Shown here piece after piece: positions 43,884 through 54,497 of a stretch of 64,000 nt of DNA (position 1 is the stretch's first letter; every line of letters starts with the position of its first letter). The notes beneath the pieces were generated by a model. It was not told the DNA's origin. It saw only the letters and a list, made by a program, of their open reading frames with translations, and did not search any database. The DNA lies in contig DDPF01000004.1 of the NCBI GenBank assembly GCA_002342065.1, positions 248,001 through 312,000 of the forward strand, written 5' to 3'. This DNA is from Bacteroidetes bacterium UBA2475. GTDB taxonomy: Bacteria > Bacteroidota > Bacteroidia > B-17B0 > Aurantibacillaceae. A program made the position numbers and the translations under genes.

Positions 43884-44921
43884 TTATTTTGGATTTGACT
43901 TTTTAATTAAGTCGTTAAGCTTTTCATTTAATTTCGGAAGATTTCTGAACAACACGAAGCTGCGTTTAAATTCGCCGCTATTAAAGGCCGGTGAGCCTTG
44001 CACTATTTCGCCTTCTTTTTCAACATTTGATGCTACGCCAGATTGGCCGCCAATTTTTACACCATTCGCGATCTTAAGATGGCCCGCAATACCAACCTGT
44101 GCCCCTATCATACAATTCTTTCCAACCTTGGTTGAGCCTGCTACGCCGGATAAACCGGCTATAACAGTATTCTCTCCTATTTCTACATTATGTGCGATCT
44201 GTACTAAGTTATCGAGTTTAACACCCCTGCGTAAAATCGTAGACCCTAAAGTAGCCCTGTCGATAGACGAGTTAGAACCTATCTCAACATTATCTTCTAT
44301 AACAACATTTCCTATTTGCGGCACTTTTACAAAAGCGTTTCCTTCTGTATTTGGGGCAAAACCAAAACCATCGCTGCCAATTACCGTGCTTGCATGAACA
44401 GTGCAATTTTCGCCTATCTTACAATCGTAATATAATTTTACACCGGCAAACAAAGTGGTGTTATCTCCTACCTCACAATTATCGCCAATATAAACATGCG
44501 GATATAATTTTACATTATTACCGATCTTCGCGTTTTGTCCAATGTATACAAACGCTCCTATATAACAATCAGTACCGGTTTTAGCGCTTTCAGAAATAAA
44601 AGAAGGTTGTTCTATGCCAACTTTTTTTCCTTTTATCTGCGTATAGATCTCTAATAATTTTGCGAAAGATTCGTAAGCATTATCTACGCGAATTAAAGTG
44701 CAGGTTGGTTTTATTTTTTTTTCAAGTACAAGCGTTTTATTTACAATAACGATGCTCGCATCCGTTGTATAAATAAAGTGTGTGTAAATTGGGTTAGCCA
44801 AAAAAGAAAGTGTTTTAGGTTTTCCTTCTTCGATCTTAGAAAGGTTATTTACAATGCTTTTTTCATCGCCTTCTACAGTTCCATTTAAGAGTTGCGCTAT
44901 TTGCTGTGCCGAAAATTCCAT
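43884..44921 (-). CDS. lpxD: UDP-3-O-acylglucosamine N-acyltransferase LpxD
   Basis: A 345-residue left-handed beta-helix acyltransferase. Started at ATG 44921 ([18 protein letters not shown]); the frame reaches a GTG 4 codons earlier. An N-terminal uridine-binding domain (residues 1-100) is followed by hexapeptide repeats ([20 protein letters not shown]) and the catalytic His in [12 protein letters not shown]. It N-acylates UDP-3-O-acyl-GlcN in lipid A synthesis. It is separated from its usual partners lpxC/fabZ and read with bshB1. Confidence 0.95.
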   Translation of the reverse strand: MEFSAQQIAQLLNGTVEGDEKSIVNNLSKIEEGKPKTLSFLANPIYTHFIYTTDASIVIVNKTLVLEKKIKPTCTLIRVDNAYESFAKLLEIYTQIKGKKVGIEQPSFISESAKTGTDCYIGAFVYIGQNAKIGNNVKLYPHVYIGDNCEVGDNTTLFAGVKLYYDCKIGENCTVHASTVIGSDGFGFAPNTEGNAFVKVPQIGNVVIEDNVEIGSNSSIDRATLGSTILRRGVKLDNLVQIAHNVEIGENTVIAGLSGVAGSTKVGKNCMIGAQVGIAGHLKIANGVKIGGQSGVASNVEKEGEIVQGSPAFNSGEFKRSFVLFRNLPKLNEKLNDLIKKSNPK

Positions 44922-44952
44922 ACAATTTAACACCTTAAATTTAAGTAATTTA

Positions 44953-45933
44953 TTAATACATTATGCGTTTAGATAAAAGTTGTGTTGGTTTTTCTACAAA
45001 CCGATACATTATATACGATGAAAGAATAGTAACCCCTAAACCGACAGAAATAACAAGTGGTTTTTGCCACGAAAGAAAAAAAGTGTGGCTCAAAATATTT
45101 ATGATACTGGCCCCAATTAAGGGGTGAATAAGATAAAGAGAATAGGAAATGTTCCCGAAAAAATCAAGGATCTTATTCGAGCGCGTGTTAAAAACCTGAA
45201 CAGTTATAATAGTAAAAAATCCAAGCATAGCTTCAACATGGCCAAATTTAAAATAAACAACCACACAAGCTGCAATTAAAACAATTATAAATTCAATCGT
45301 ATTGATCTTTTTCTCATAATAAAAACTCCAACAAATACCGGTGAGAAAAAGAGCTGAGTAAGGTGGGAAAAAATTGGTGTCTGTAAAATAAAAAGGCATA
45401 GCCAACATAATAAGATAAAAGAGCAGGCGGCCAATAAGTTTTCCTTTAATTACAAATAAAATTAAAATACTTATAATTAAATAATATTGAAACTCAATAG
45501 CCAGAGTCCAAAAAACCTCGTTAAGCCAGGTATACTCTTTAAAAAAAGGTATCAGGTATCCCAGGTGCAATGCAATCTGAGTAACACTAATTTCTTTTGT
45601 TGTTTCATTTAAAAATTGTTTTCGCAATAAGATCAAAGCTATAGATAAAACAAGCGCGACAAGGTAAGGAGGCTCGATCCTGATAATGCGTTTCATAAAA
45701 AATTTTGGCCAGTTGTAAAATGTATAATCAGACCTAAGCAATGAAAGCGGAATTACTATGCCGGAAATAACAAAGAACAGTGCTACTCCAAACTGACCAT
45801 AATAGGCCAGGTTTAAAACCGTTTGATCGGTAACATAATTTACAGTGGAATAAATAAAATGAAAAAGGCAAACAGATAAAGCCGCAACACCGCGTAAATT
45901 ATTTATAAATGGTATATGTGCCCTTTTAAGCAA
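44953..45933 (-). CDS. Acyltransferase 3 family membrane protein
   Basis: A 326-residue integral membrane O-acyltransferase. [17 protein letters not shown] near residue 10 holds the conserved Arg and His; SGIVIPLSL and [14 protein letters not shown] follow, with about ten transmembrane helices. Members acetylate sugars of LPS, peptidoglycan or exopolysaccharide. The start is TTG at 45933, overlapping the glycosyltransferase stop by 8 nt; no ATG fits. Its place beside glycosyltransferases argues for modification of a surface glycan. Confidence 0.85.
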   Translation of the reverse strand: MLKRAHIPFINNLRGVAALSVCLFHFIYSTVNYVTDQTVLNLAYYGQFGVALFFVISGIVIPLSLLRSDYTFYNWPKFFMKRIIRIEPPYLVALVLSIALILLRKQFLNETTKEISVTQIALHLGYLIPFFKEYTWLNEVFWTLAIEFQYYLIISILILFVIKGKLIGRLLFYLIMLAMPFYFTDTNFFPPYSALFLTGICWSFYYEKKINTIEFIIVLIAACVVVYFKFGHVEAMLGFFTIITVQVFNTRSNKILDFFGNISYSLYLIHPLIGASIINILSHTFFLSWQKPLVISVGLGVTILSSYIMYRFVEKPTQLLSKRIMY

Positions 45934-47053
45934 TGCTTTTAATTAGTATGATTAATGTTTGTTTTTCTTTTTCCCAGCTTAATTCTTTTGCCGCCGTAGT
46001 TGCATTTTGTTTGTATTGCTTTAATACTTCGTCTGCCGCAAGCATTTCATTTATTTTTTTGGAAATAGATTCTGGCTGATGATCGTTTATGAAATCACCA
46101 ACCTTATATTCATCTATTATTTTTTCTATCTCGGGCAAACGGCTTGCTAATATTGGTATTCCGGCTTGCAGATAATCAAAGATCTTATTCGGCAAACTAT
46201 TATAATAATTCAGGTTTGTATTCTTATCAATACTAATTCCCAAGTCAGCGTTAAAAGTAAAACTCATTAATTGCTTTTTTGGCATCTTATCGATCAATAA
46301 TATTCTATCCCAAAGGTTTTGATCTTTTACTTTTTTTTGTAGAATCTCCCAGCAATCGCCTCCACCAATAATTAATAAAAAAGCGTTATTTACAAATTTC
46401 ATTGCATCTACTAATTCCTCGGCACCTCTATCTATATTAATACCTGCGCCTTGTAACAATATAATTTTTTTGCTTGGCGGTAAGCCTAATGCATCTTTTT
46501 TGAGGGGTTTAAAACCTTCAACCCTATCAGAAATATTTCTTACAACATTAAATTTTACCTTATATCTTTGTTCAAATATTTTAGCAATACTTTCATTAAC
46601 AGTAATACAGTACTTCAATTTAGGCACAATACTTTTTTCGATCTTTAGCCAAATCTTTCTTTTAAAAGGAGAGTTCAATAGCTCAGGCACTTCGCAAAAC
46701 AATTCGTGGCTGTCGTAGATCAATGGTATCGAGCGTATTTTTGAAACCAGATAATTTGGTAAAAGGGTATCAAGATCATTTGCATATAGAAGATCTGCTT
46801 TTTTAAATAAAAGTTTAAAGAACAATCTTAAATTAAAAAAGAAATAAAACAACGGACCTTTTAAGAAAAGCAGACGCATTCTGATGGTTGCAAAAGGCAA
46901 GTCTTTAATGGGCATAGAGTTTGGTAACTCCCTCCCAATTAATACTACATTATAACCACATTCAATAAGCGTTAAACAACTTTTCTTAACACGGTTATCG
47001 GTTACAAGGTCGTTAATTACACTTACTACAGCTATTTTTTTTGTTGTAAACAA
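45926..47053 (-). CDS. Glycosyltransferase family 4
   Basis: A 375-residue GT-B glycosyltransferase. N-terminal domain VVSVINDLVTDNRVKKSC; C-terminal donor-binding domain with LLIGGGDCWEI and LPNKIFDYLQAGIPILASRL. The E-x7-E motif is not clear. Start TTG at 47053, since no in-frame ATG lies near. It is first in the minus-strand operon with the acyltransferase, lpxD and bshB1. Sugar specificity unknown. Confidence 0.85.
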   Translation of the reverse strand: MFTTKKIAVVSVINDLVTDNRVKKSCLTLIECGYNVVLIGRELPNSMPIKDLPFATIRMRLLFLKGPLFYFFFNLRLFFKLLFKKADLLYANDLDTLLPNYLVSKIRSIPLIYDSHELFCEVPELLNSPFKRKIWLKIEKSIVPKLKYCITVNESIAKIFEQRYKVKFNVVRNISDRVEGFKPLKKDALGLPPSKKIILLQGAGINIDRGAEELVDAMKFVNNAFLLIIGGGDCWEILQKKVKDQNLWDRILLIDKMPKKQLMSFTFNADLGISIDKNTNLNYYNSLPNKIFDYLQAGIPILASRLPEIEKIIDEYKVGDFINDHQPESISKKINEMLAADEVLKQYKQNATTAAKELSWEKEKQTLIILIKSIA

Positions 47054-47106
47054 ATACTTTGTTGATATTGGGTTAAAGATAGAAATATTACCCCTAATTT
47101 ATTAGT

Positions 47107-47114
47107 TATTTTTG
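47107..47114 (+). promoter_or_regulatory. Candidate -7 box for the murB operon, nearly leaderless
   Basis: TATTTTTG matches TAnnTTTG, 7 nt before the murB ATG; transcription would start within a few bases of the codon. No good -33 TTG. Confidence 0.4.
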
Positions 47115-47121
47115 TTTGACT

Positions 47122-48141
47122 ATGTTGGATATAAAAAACAATGTAAACCTTAAGCCATATAATACCTTTGGTATAGAGGCTTTTTGCGCCCATTTTGCAG
47201 AAATAAATTCTATTGAAGATTTTTTAACCCTTTTAAAAACCGACATCTATACTAATAATTTAAAACTGGTATTGGGTGGTGGCAGTAATTTATTATTTAC
47301 AAAAGATTTTAATGGTCTTGTAATTAAAAATAATTTAAAGGGAGTAAAGATCGTTTCTGAAACTAATGATGAGATAATTGTAAAGGCAGCCGCAGGTGAG
47401 AACTGGCATAATTTTGTACTTTGGTGTATTGAAAAAGGTTTTTGTGGCCTTGAGAATTTATCGCTTATTCCTGGTTGTGTAGGTGCCAGTCCTATGCAAA
47501 ACATTGGTGCTTATGGTGTTGAAATTAAAGATGTTTTTAGCAGTCTAGAGGCCATTAATACTGTTACTGGTGTAAAAAAAGAATTTAATACGGCCGACTG
47601 TGAGTTTGGTTACCGCGAAAGTGTTTTTAAAACAAAATATAAGAATCAGTTCTTCATTATATCGGTATCTTTTAAATTAACCAGGCATTCAAAATTAAAT
47701 ACAACTTACGGAGCAATTAATTCTGAATTAGAGGCAATGAAAATTAGTAATCCTACTATAAAAGATGTTTCAAACGCCGTTATTGCTATACGACAAAGTA
47801 AGCTGCCAAACCCTTCAGAAACAGGAAATGCAGGAAGTTTTTTTAAAAATCCTGAGGTATCAAAGGAAAAACATGAAGAATTAAAAAGTACTTTTGAAGG
47901 TCTGGTCGCATATTCTTTACCAAATGGCAACTTTAAACTGGCTGCCGGCTGGTTAATAGAGCAGTGTGGCTTAAAAGGATATGAAAAAGAAGGCGCTGCA
48001 GTGCATTCAAAACAAGCGTTGGTATTGATTAATAAACATAATTGCACTGGGAAAGCTGTTTTTGAGTTATCGGGTTATGTTTTACAGAAAGTATTTGATA
48101 AATTTGGAGTAACACTTGAGCGCGAAGTAAACATTATCTGA
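47122..48141 (+). CDS. murB: UDP-N-acetylenolpyruvoylglucosamine reductase MurB
   Basis: A 339-residue type I MurB. ATG 47122 (MLDIKNNVNLKPYNTFGI) is chosen over an in-frame TTG two codons earlier. FAD-binding LVLGGGSNLLFTKDF, SLIPGCVGASPMQNIGAYGV, and the catalytic Ser in NAGSFFKNP are present. It makes UDP-MurNAc for peptidoglycan. Its stop overlaps the next start as TGATG, so it heads the glycan operon. Confidence 0.95.
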   Translation: MLDIKNNVNLKPYNTFGIEAFCAHFAEINSIEDFLTLLKTDIYTNNLKLVLGGGSNLLFTKDFNGLVIKNNLKGVKIVSETNDEIIVKAAAGENWHNFVLWCIEKGFCGLENLSLIPGCVGASPMQNIGAYGVEIKDVFSSLEAINTVTGVKKEFNTADCEFGYRESVFKTKYKNQFFIISVSFKLTRHSKLNTTYGAINSELEAMKISNPTIKDVSNAVIAIRQSKLPNPSETGNAGSFFKNPEVSKEKHEELKSTFEGLVAYSLPNGNFKLAAGWLIEQCGLKGYEKEGAAVHSKQALVLINKHNCTGKAVFELSGYVLQKVFDKFGVTLEREVNII

Positions 48142-49451
48142 TGATTGGTTTTTTAATTGATGTAGGAATTTTTTCTAATTTATTTTATACAGGTTTTGTT
48201 TTTTTTAAAGAACCTTTTGAGTTTTACTTTTCTTACATCCCTCTTTTAATTTTACTTCCAATTTTTATTGTAAAATATAAATTTTTTACCCCTTCACTAT
48301 ATATCCTTATTCCACTTTTAATTGTTGGTGTATTTAATGTTATGATCGATAACAATACTCTTCCTAAATTTTTAAAGATATATCTGAACCTCACCGTAAA
48401 TCTTATTTTTTATCAATATGTTTTGCAATATTATAATTATGATGTTAAGCTGATCTTTAAAAAATACGTAAATATTTCCTTCATTATTTGTTGCATCGGC
48501 CTGTTTCAATTGTTTAGTTATTGGATAGGCTTTACCTATGGTTACGATTTTACCATACTTTTAAAACTTAATAAATGGGGCCTTAACCAGGGGGGGTTAG
48601 GCATTCGAATAAACAGTTTGTTTAGTGAACCTTCTTCGCTGGGTATTGCAATAGCCCCGGCGTTTTTTATAAGCATATATCAATTATTAACCCGAACAAA
48701 CGACTTTATTTCTTTAAAACGGTGTTTAGTTATCGTAGCGTGTTACTGTCTCTCCTTTTCCAGTTTAGCCTTTCTTGGAATATTTTTATCCATCATTCTT
48801 ATTACACTAAATTTTGGCGCGGTTCGTTATTTTTTGTTTGCAATTCCACTTTCTATATTTTTATTTTTTGTTGCATATAATAATGCTAGCGAATTTAAAG
48901 TACGTGTTGATGGTATTAAGGAATTATTTGTTGATAACATATTAGATGAGGCAAAAGCAGGCGAAAATAATAGGGCAAAGATCAAACGGATCCAAAGTTT
49001 CTTAAAACGGGTACACGGATCATCATTTGTTTTTTATAACAATTATTACATTGCAAAAAAGAATTTTGTTAAAAACCCTTTGTTTGGCACAGGCATAGGC
49101 TCCCATGAGTTTGCGTATGATAAATACACCCTCAATAAATTAATTGGGGGCATTTACGAATTTAATACTGGTGATGCCAATTCTCTCTTCTTGCGGACAA
49201 TTTCCGAGGTGGGTTTATTTGGGGCTATATTTTTGATCCTCTTCGTATTTAAATATTTTGTATCGCATGATCTTACAGGAGGAGAAGAAAACACTTATTG
49301 GTTAATTAGTAATGCGTTATTGGTTTTAATCCTGTTAACATATTTGCGGCAAGGGAATTATACCTATAATGGATTTTTCTTTTATGGCTGGATGTATTTC
49401 TATAACTCTGGTAATTATAAAAACTATACCGAAAGTTTATCTGCTAAATGA
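48141..49451 (+). CDS. Wzy/O-antigen-ligase-like polytopic membrane protein
   Basis: A 436-residue membrane protein with about 11-12 hydrophobic helices. Features of Wzy/WaaL-type polymerases: INSLFSEPSSLGIAIAPAFF in the middle, then a large periplasmic loop (residues about 250-340) and NPLFGTGIGSHEFAYD before the last helices, with FLRTISEVGLFGAIF. Such proteins polymerise or ligate undecaprenyl-linked O-units. No Wzx flippase or initiating transferase is in the window, so the pathway is incomplete here. Confidence 0.75.
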   Translation: MIGFLIDVGIFSNLFYTGFVFFKEPFEFYFSYIPLLILLPIFIVKYKFFTPSLYILIPLLIVGVFNVMIDNNTLPKFLKIYLNLTVNLIFYQYVLQYYNYDVKLIFKKYVNISFIICCIGLFQLFSYWIGFTYGYDFTILLKLNKWGLNQGGLGIRINSLFSEPSSLGIAIAPAFFISIYQLLTRTNDFISLKRCLVIVACYCLSFSSLAFLGIFLSIILITLNFGAVRYFLFAIPLSIFLFFVAYNNASEFKVRVDGIKELFVDNILDEAKAGENNRAKIKRIQSFLKRVHGSSFVFYNNYYIAKKNFVKNPLFGTGIGSHEFAYDKYTLNKLIGGIYEFNTGDANSLFLRTISEVGLFGAIFLILFVFKYFVSHDLTGGEENTYWLISNALLVLILLTYLRQGNYTYNGFFFYGWMYFYNSGNYKNYTESLSAK

Positions 49452-50500
49452 CAGTCCTTTTTTTATATACTGAAATTGCCGACTATTTTATCAAATGCTG
49501 CGAAGATCTTTCAAAAAGTGCCAGCGTACATATCATTCGCTGGCCCGTAAATAAAGAAGCGCCATTTGTTTTTTCATTTTCAGACAAACTTAAAGTATAT
49601 GATAAAAGCGATTTCAATTACTCTCAACTAGAAACTTTAATAAAAAAAATTGCTCCTGATGTTATTGTTTGTAGTGGCTGGATTGATAAAGATTATTTAA
49701 ATCTTGTAAGACCGTGCTATAAAAAAATTCCAACGGTATTAACCTGCGATACACATTGGACAGGTTCACTCAAACAACACCTTGCCCGGTTCCTGAGTCG
49801 TTTTTTTTTATTGAACAGGTTTTCACACGCATGGGTGCCAGGCAGCTCTCAGGCACAATACGCAAAAAAACTAGGCTTTGATCCAAAAAAAATAAAAGAA
49901 GGCTTCTATTGTTGTGACCTTGAAAAATTTAATTCTATTTATACATCCCAACAGTCCCTAAAAAAAAGTGTGTTTCCAAAAAAGTTTTTATTTGTCGGGA
50001 GATATTATGAGTTTAAGGGTATTACTGACCTTTGGGAAGCATTCACACAACTACACAATGAAACGGCAAATGAATGGGAACTTTGGTGTTTAGGTACGGG
50101 CAACATTCCGCCAATAGAGCATAAAAAAATAAGACATTTTGGTTTTGTACAACCAAAAGATCTTGAAGAGATCACACAAAAATGCGGTGTATTTATTTTA
50201 CCAAGTCATTTTGAGCCTTGGGGAGTTGTTGTACAGGAATATGCAGCATCTGGATTTCCCCTCGTTACCAGTAGTGCTGTAGGGGCAAACGAGGCTTTTT
50301 TGATTGAAGATCAAACCGGTTTTTCTTTTAGATCAAAAAATATTGATGAATTAAAAAAAATACTAAAAAAAATCATAACTTTAAGTGATGCTGAGCTTTA
50401 TGAAATGTCGACAAAAAGTCATAATGTTGCTCAAAAAATAAACCCGAAGAATTGGACAAATACAGTTATAGAAATTTATAATGAATTTAATAAAAAATAA
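49448..50500 (+). CDS. Glycosyltransferase family 4
   Basis: A 350-residue GT-B enzyme overlapping the polymerase gene by 4 nt (ATGA). C-terminal domain: FLFVGRYYEFKGITDLWEAF, then FILPSHFEPWGVVVQEYAAS with the E-x7-E motif (EPWGVVVQE) and SGFPLVTSSAVGANEAF. N-terminal acceptor domain has LTCDTHWTGSLKQHLARF. It presumably adds one sugar of the repeat unit. Confidence 0.88.
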   Translation: MTVLFLYTEIADYFIKCCEDLSKSASVHIIRWPVNKEAPFVFSFSDKLKVYDKSDFNYSQLETLIKKIAPDVIVCSGWIDKDYLNLVRPCYKKIPTVLTCDTHWTGSLKQHLARFLSRFFLLNRFSHAWVPGSSQAQYAKKLGFDPKKIKEGFYCCDLEKFNSIYTSQQSLKKSVFPKKFLFVGRYYEFKGITDLWEAFTQLHNETANEWELWCLGTGNIPPIEHKKIRHFGFVQPKDLEEITQKCGVFILPSHFEPWGVVVQEYAASGFPLVTSSAVGANEAFLIEDQTGFSFRSKNIDELKKILKKIITLSDAELYEMSTKSHNVAQKINPKNWTNTVIEIYNEFNKK

Positions 50501-51443
50501 GATCCTCGTAACCGGAGGTGCCGGCAACATTGGAAGTGCTTTGGTTGAAAAATTAATTAGCGACCCTAATAATTTTGTAGTTATCATAGATAATTTATCT
50601 ACTGGGCTCCTTTCAAAATTACCCTCATCAAAACAAACAAATTGGAAATTTATTAAAGGCGATGTAAATCACCTTAACGATCTTTCATCGGTTATGCTTT
50701 CCTTCCACTTTGATTACGTTTTTCACTTTGCCGCAGTTGTTGGTGTTATAAGAACCCAGGAAAATCCAATTGATGTTTTAAACGATATTGAAGGAATAAA
50801 AAACGTTTTAAATCTTTCGAAGAACACATCGGTTAAACATGTTTATTTTTCTTCAAGCTCCGAAGTATATGGCGAACCAGTAGAGTTACCGCAAAACGAA
50901 TATAGTACACCTTTAAATTCACGTGTGCCTTATGCCGTAGTTAAAAATGTGGGTGAGTGTTTTTTTAGAAGTTACTGGCAATCCTTTCATTTACCTTATA
51001 CTATTTTTAGGTTTTTTAATACCTATGGCCCAAATCAAAGTGCCGATTTTGTTGTGTCACGCTTTTTATCTGCCGCTTTAAAAAATAAGGACATTACCAT
51101 TTATGGCGACGGTCTTCAAACCCGAACATTTACTTACGTAAACGATACCGTAAATGTTTGTGCAAAAATATTTGAGGAAAGACTATTAATAAATGATGTG
51201 ATCAATATTGGCAATCATGAATTAATGACCGTTAAAGATCTGGCAGAACTAACTATAAAATTAACAAACTCATCATCAAAAATCATTTACCTTCCGCCAT
51301 TAAAAGAAGGAGATATGACGCGCCGTCAACCTGACAATACAAAAATGCGAAAGATCCTTAATAAAGAATTTGTTAGTATAGAAGAAGGTATAAAATTAAT
51401 GATGGTAGACGAGCGTTTTTTAAAATCGACCGGTTTAAAATAA
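50481..51443 (+). CDS. NAD-dependent sugar-nucleotide epimerase/dehydratase
   Basis: A 320-residue extended SDR protein. Nucleotide motif VTGGAGNIGSALVEKL (residues 9-24), active-site SSSSEVYGEP and Y-x3-K in RVPYAVVKNVGE, with FFNTYGPNQSADFVVSRFL. It most resembles UDP-glucose/galactose 4-epimerases or UDP-glucuronate decarboxylases; substrate cannot be fixed. It overlaps the glycosyltransferase by 20 nt. Confidence 0.87.
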   Translation: MNLIKNKILVTGGAGNIGSALVEKLISDPNNFVVIIDNLSTGLLSKLPSSKQTNWKFIKGDVNHLNDLSSVMLSFHFDYVFHFAAVVGVIRTQENPIDVLNDIEGIKNVLNLSKNTSVKHVYFSSSSEVYGEPVELPQNEYSTPLNSRVPYAVVKNVGECFFRSYWQSFHLPYTIFRFFNTYGPNQSADFVVSRFLSAALKNKDITIYGDGLQTRTFTYVNDTVNVCAKIFEERLLINDVINIGNHELMTVKDLAELTIKLTNSSSKIIYLPPLKEGDMTRRQPDNTKMRKILNKEFVSIEEGIKLMMVDERFLKSTGLK

Positions 51444-51447
51444 AAAT

Positions 51448-53340
51448 ATGTGTGGTATAAACGGTTTTATATCCGATCTTCATTCGCCCGAACAAAAAAA
51501 AGAGATTGTTCAAAAAATGAACACCCGTTTAAGTCACAGGGGGCCTGACAATGAAGGTATCTGGTCAAATGATAATGTTGTTTTAGGTCACCGCCGTTTA
51601 TCAATCATTGATCTTAGCGCTGAAAGTAACCAACCTTTTTTTTCGACAGATAACCGTTATGTGATCGTTTATAATGGTGAGCTTTATAATTATAAAGAAT
51701 TAAAATTAGAGCTGCAACGTTCATCACACGGCTCAAACGATCAACCATACTTTTTTAAAACTAACTCTGATACCGAAGTTGTTCTTGCGGCCTTTATTCG
51801 TTACGGAACAAAATGTTTACAGCTATTTAATGGTATGTATGCTTTTGCAATTTATGACACGACAGAAAACAAACTTACTATTGCAAGAGACCGCCTTGGT
51901 GTAAAACCATTATATTATTATTACGGCGATGAAGGATTTTTATTTTCGAGTGAAATAAGACCGATCATTCATTCCAAAATAAAAACATTTACTTTGAACA
52001 AATACGTGATAGCAGAATATGCTATGTACCAAACCGTTTTTGCACCAAATACGATCATTAAGGGAATTAAAATGTTATTGCCGGGAAATTATTTAGAGTA
52101 TCAAAACGGAAAAGCAACTATAGCTGAATATTATACATTGAACAAATTTTCCAATTCGCTTAATGACCTTTCTTATTCTGAAACATGCTCAAAAGTAAAT
52201 GAGCTGCTTACACATTCGGTACATCAACGTTTGGTTGCTGATGTCCCTTTTGGGGCCTTTCTTTCCGGAGGAATTGATTCAAGCGCAATTGTTGGATTAA
52301 TGAGTAAAGTAAGCGCTGAAAAAATTCAAACATTTAATGTGAGCTTTGATGAAAGCGAATTTTCAGAATCAAAATATGCTCAACTCATTGCTAAAAAATT
52401 TAACACACAACATCACGAAATAAAATTAACCCCTGAAGATTTCTTAAAACAACTACCGGAAGCTTTGGCCGCAATGGATCATCCAAGCGGTGACGGGCCA
52501 AATACTTATGTTGTTTCACAAGCAACAAAACAAGCCGGCGTTACCATGGCGTTAAGTGGTATTGGTGGCGATGAACTTTTTGCAGGCTACGATGTTTTTA
52601 AACGTATGGCGGAATTACAAAAAAAGTCATGGATAAACGCTTTTCCTTCTTTTAGTCGCAAGGCAGCTGGATACGTGATACAAAAAAAGAAAAAAACAAT
52701 TGCCGGAAATAAAATTGAAGAATTATTGGGCCAGGAAAAAATTAATTTTAATTCTTCTTACCCATTAAGCAGAAGTCTTTTTACCGAAAAAGAACTTGCA
52801 ACTTTTTTAAAAGCGAATAACCCTTTTAAACAGATAGGCGAAATCGTATCTAAGGTTCCACAAATAAAAGATCACTTATTAAGTTCGGTTTCTATCGGTG
52901 AAATAAATACATATTTACAAAATGTGTTGTTGCGCGATGCGGATCAGATGAGTATGGCAGTTGCACTTGAAGTAAGAGAACCTTTTTTGGATTATAAGTT
53001 AGTTGATTTTGTTCTAGGAATAAATGACGAGAAAAAATATCCGCACACGGCAAAAAAATTATTGATCGACAGTCTTGGAGATCTTTTACCCGGTGAAATT
53101 GTGAACCGTCCAAAAATGGGCTTTACTTTGCCCTGGCAGGTTTGGTTAAAAACAGACTTAAAGTCTTTTTGTGAAAAAAACATTATAGAGTTCTCAAATT
53201 ATGATTTTTGCAACAAACAGGAACTTCAAAATTTATGGCATCGCTTTCTAAATAATGACAATACAGTTACATGGAGCAGGATCTGGCATCTTGTGGTTTT
53301 AAACAATTGGATAAAAGAAAATAATATCTCAGTATCATAA
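51448..53340 (+). CDS. asnB: Asparagine synthase (glutamine-hydrolysing), AsnB-type
   Basis: A 630-residue two-domain enzyme. Cys2 (MCGINGFISDL) is the glutaminase nucleophile; LSHRGPDNEG and VVYNGELYN-type (IVYNGELYNYKEL) motifs follow. The synthetase domain begins near residue 235, with pyrophosphate loop FLSGGIDSSAIVG and ALSGIGGDELFAGYDVF. It may make asparagine, but within a glycan operon such enzymes often amidate sugar carboxylates. Which applies is not decided by sequence. Confidence 0.88.
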   Translation: MCGINGFISDLHSPEQKKEIVQKMNTRLSHRGPDNEGIWSNDNVVLGHRRLSIIDLSAESNQPFFSTDNRYVIVYNGELYNYKELKLELQRSSHGSNDQPYFFKTNSDTEVVLAAFIRYGTKCLQLFNGMYAFAIYDTTENKLTIARDRLGVKPLYYYYGDEGFLFSSEIRPIIHSKIKTFTLNKYVIAEYAMYQTVFAPNTIIKGIKMLLPGNYLEYQNGKATIAEYYTLNKFSNSLNDLSYSETCSKVNELLTHSVHQRLVADVPFGAFLSGGIDSSAIVGLMSKVSAEKIQTFNVSFDESEFSESKYAQLIAKKFNTQHHEIKLTPEDFLKQLPEALAAMDHPSGDGPNTYVVSQATKQAGVTMALSGIGGDELFAGYDVFKRMAELQKKSWINAFPSFSRKAAGYVIQKKKKTIAGNKIEELLGQEKINFNSSYPLSRSLFTEKELATFLKANNPFKQIGEIVSKVPQIKDHLLSSVSIGEINTYLQNVLLRDADQMSMAVALEVREPFLDYKLVDFVLGINDEKKYPHTAKKLLIDSLGDLLPGEIVNRPKMGFTLPWQVWLKTDLKSFCEKNIIEFSNYDFCNKQELQNLWHRFLNNDNTVTWSRIWHLVVLNNWIKENNISVS

Positions 53341-53342
53341 AT

Positions 53343-54497
53343 TTGGAAAAACCTAAAATAGTTATTTTTATTCATTGGTATTTGCCCGGAACAAAAGCCG
53401 GCGGGCCTGTACGTTCGGTATTCTCTTTGGTTAGCTTATTAAAAAACTATTTTGATTTTTATATTATCACTTCCAACAGCGATCTTGGAAGCGATAAAGT
53501 ATACTCTGATATAAAACCAAATACCCTCTTTGTAAAAGATAAGGTAAATTATTATTACTTTAATAATGAAACCCTTACTGCCGAAAATGTTCTTGCCTTA
53601 TTAAAACAAATTGATCCTGCGCTCATATATTTAAATAGTTTTTGGTCCTTTACTTTCTCGATAAATATTATTCGTTTAAAAAATAAAAAATTAATTTCTG
53701 CGCCTGTTTTGTTAGCTCCGCGGGGTATGTTAAGTAAAGGGGCGTTAAGTCTTAAATCATTCAAAAAAAATATTTATCTTGTTTCAGCCAAATTATTTGG
53801 TTGGTATAAACTTGTTCATTTTCATGCCACAAACAAGCAGGAAGAACAGGATATTAAAGCACGTTTTCCGTCTGCGAAAATTACTATTGCATCAAATTTA
53901 AACTCGGGCACAAAACTTAAAAACAATTCATTAAAGACGGCTGGCCAGTTAGATCTGTTTTTCCTGTCAAGGATCTCAGAAGTAAAGAATTTACATTTCG
54001 CTTTAGAGATCTTAAAAGATATTCCGCCGGAAATTCAAATTAAGTGTGATATTTATGGCAACCTTGAAGATCGGGGATATTGGAACAGGTGCATTGAAAT
54101 AATAAACCAACTGCCAAAAAATATTAGTGTTACCTATAAGAATGAACTGGCTTTTAACGAGGTTCAAAGTATAATTTCAAAATATCACGCTTTGTTTTTA
54201 CCAACGTTGAACGAAAATTTTGGGCACTCTATAGTTGAAAGTCTTTTATCAGGCTGTCCCGCCATTATCAGCGACCAAACACCATGGAACGATCTTGAGA
54301 AGTACAATGCCGGCTATGCCATTCCTCTGAACAGCAAAGAAAAGTTTTTACAGGCAATTGTTACAATGGCAAAATTAAACCAAGAAGAATTTTCTCAAAA
54401 AAGCAATGCCGCAAATACCTATATTAGCAACAAAATTGAAATGGAGAAAAGTATTAATTTATATAAAAATTTGTTTAATGAGTTCGTCAAAAACTGA
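53343..54497 (+). CDS. Glycosyltransferase family 4-like
   Basis: A 384-residue GT-B glycosyltransferase. The start is TTG at 53343, 2 nt after the asnB stop, giving EKPKIVIFIHWYLPGTKAGG; no ATG fits. AGGPVRSVFSLVSLL is the usual N-terminal glycine loop. LAPRGMLSKGAL and C-terminal FLPTLNENFGHSIVESLLSG with E-x7-E (ENFGHSIVE) are present. It is coupled to the wcaF-like gene by a 20-nt overlap. Confidence 0.86.
   Translation: MEKPKIVIFIHWYLPGTKAGGPVRSVFSLVSLLKNYFDFYIITSNSDLGSDKVYSDIKPNTLFVKDKVNYYYFNNETLTAENVLALLKQIDPALIYLNSFWSFTFSINIIRLKNKKLISAPVLLAPRGMLSKGALSLKSFKKNIYLVSAKLFGWYKLVHFHATNKQEEQDIKARFPSAKITIASNLNSGTKLKNNSLKTAGQLDLFFLSRISEVKNLHFALEILKDIPPEIQIKCDIYGNLEDRGYWNRCIEIINQLPKNISVTYKNELAFNEVQSIISKYHALFLPTLNENFGHSIVESLLSGCPAIISDQTPWNDLEKYNAGYAIPLNSKEKFLQAIVTMAKLNQEEFSQKSNAANTYISNKIEMEKSINLYKNLFNEFVKN

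Noticed and set aside
54406..54477. Upstream ATG for the wcaF-like gene
   Set aside because: The extra 24 residues are frame-shifted glycosyltransferase sequence; family similarity starts after 54478.
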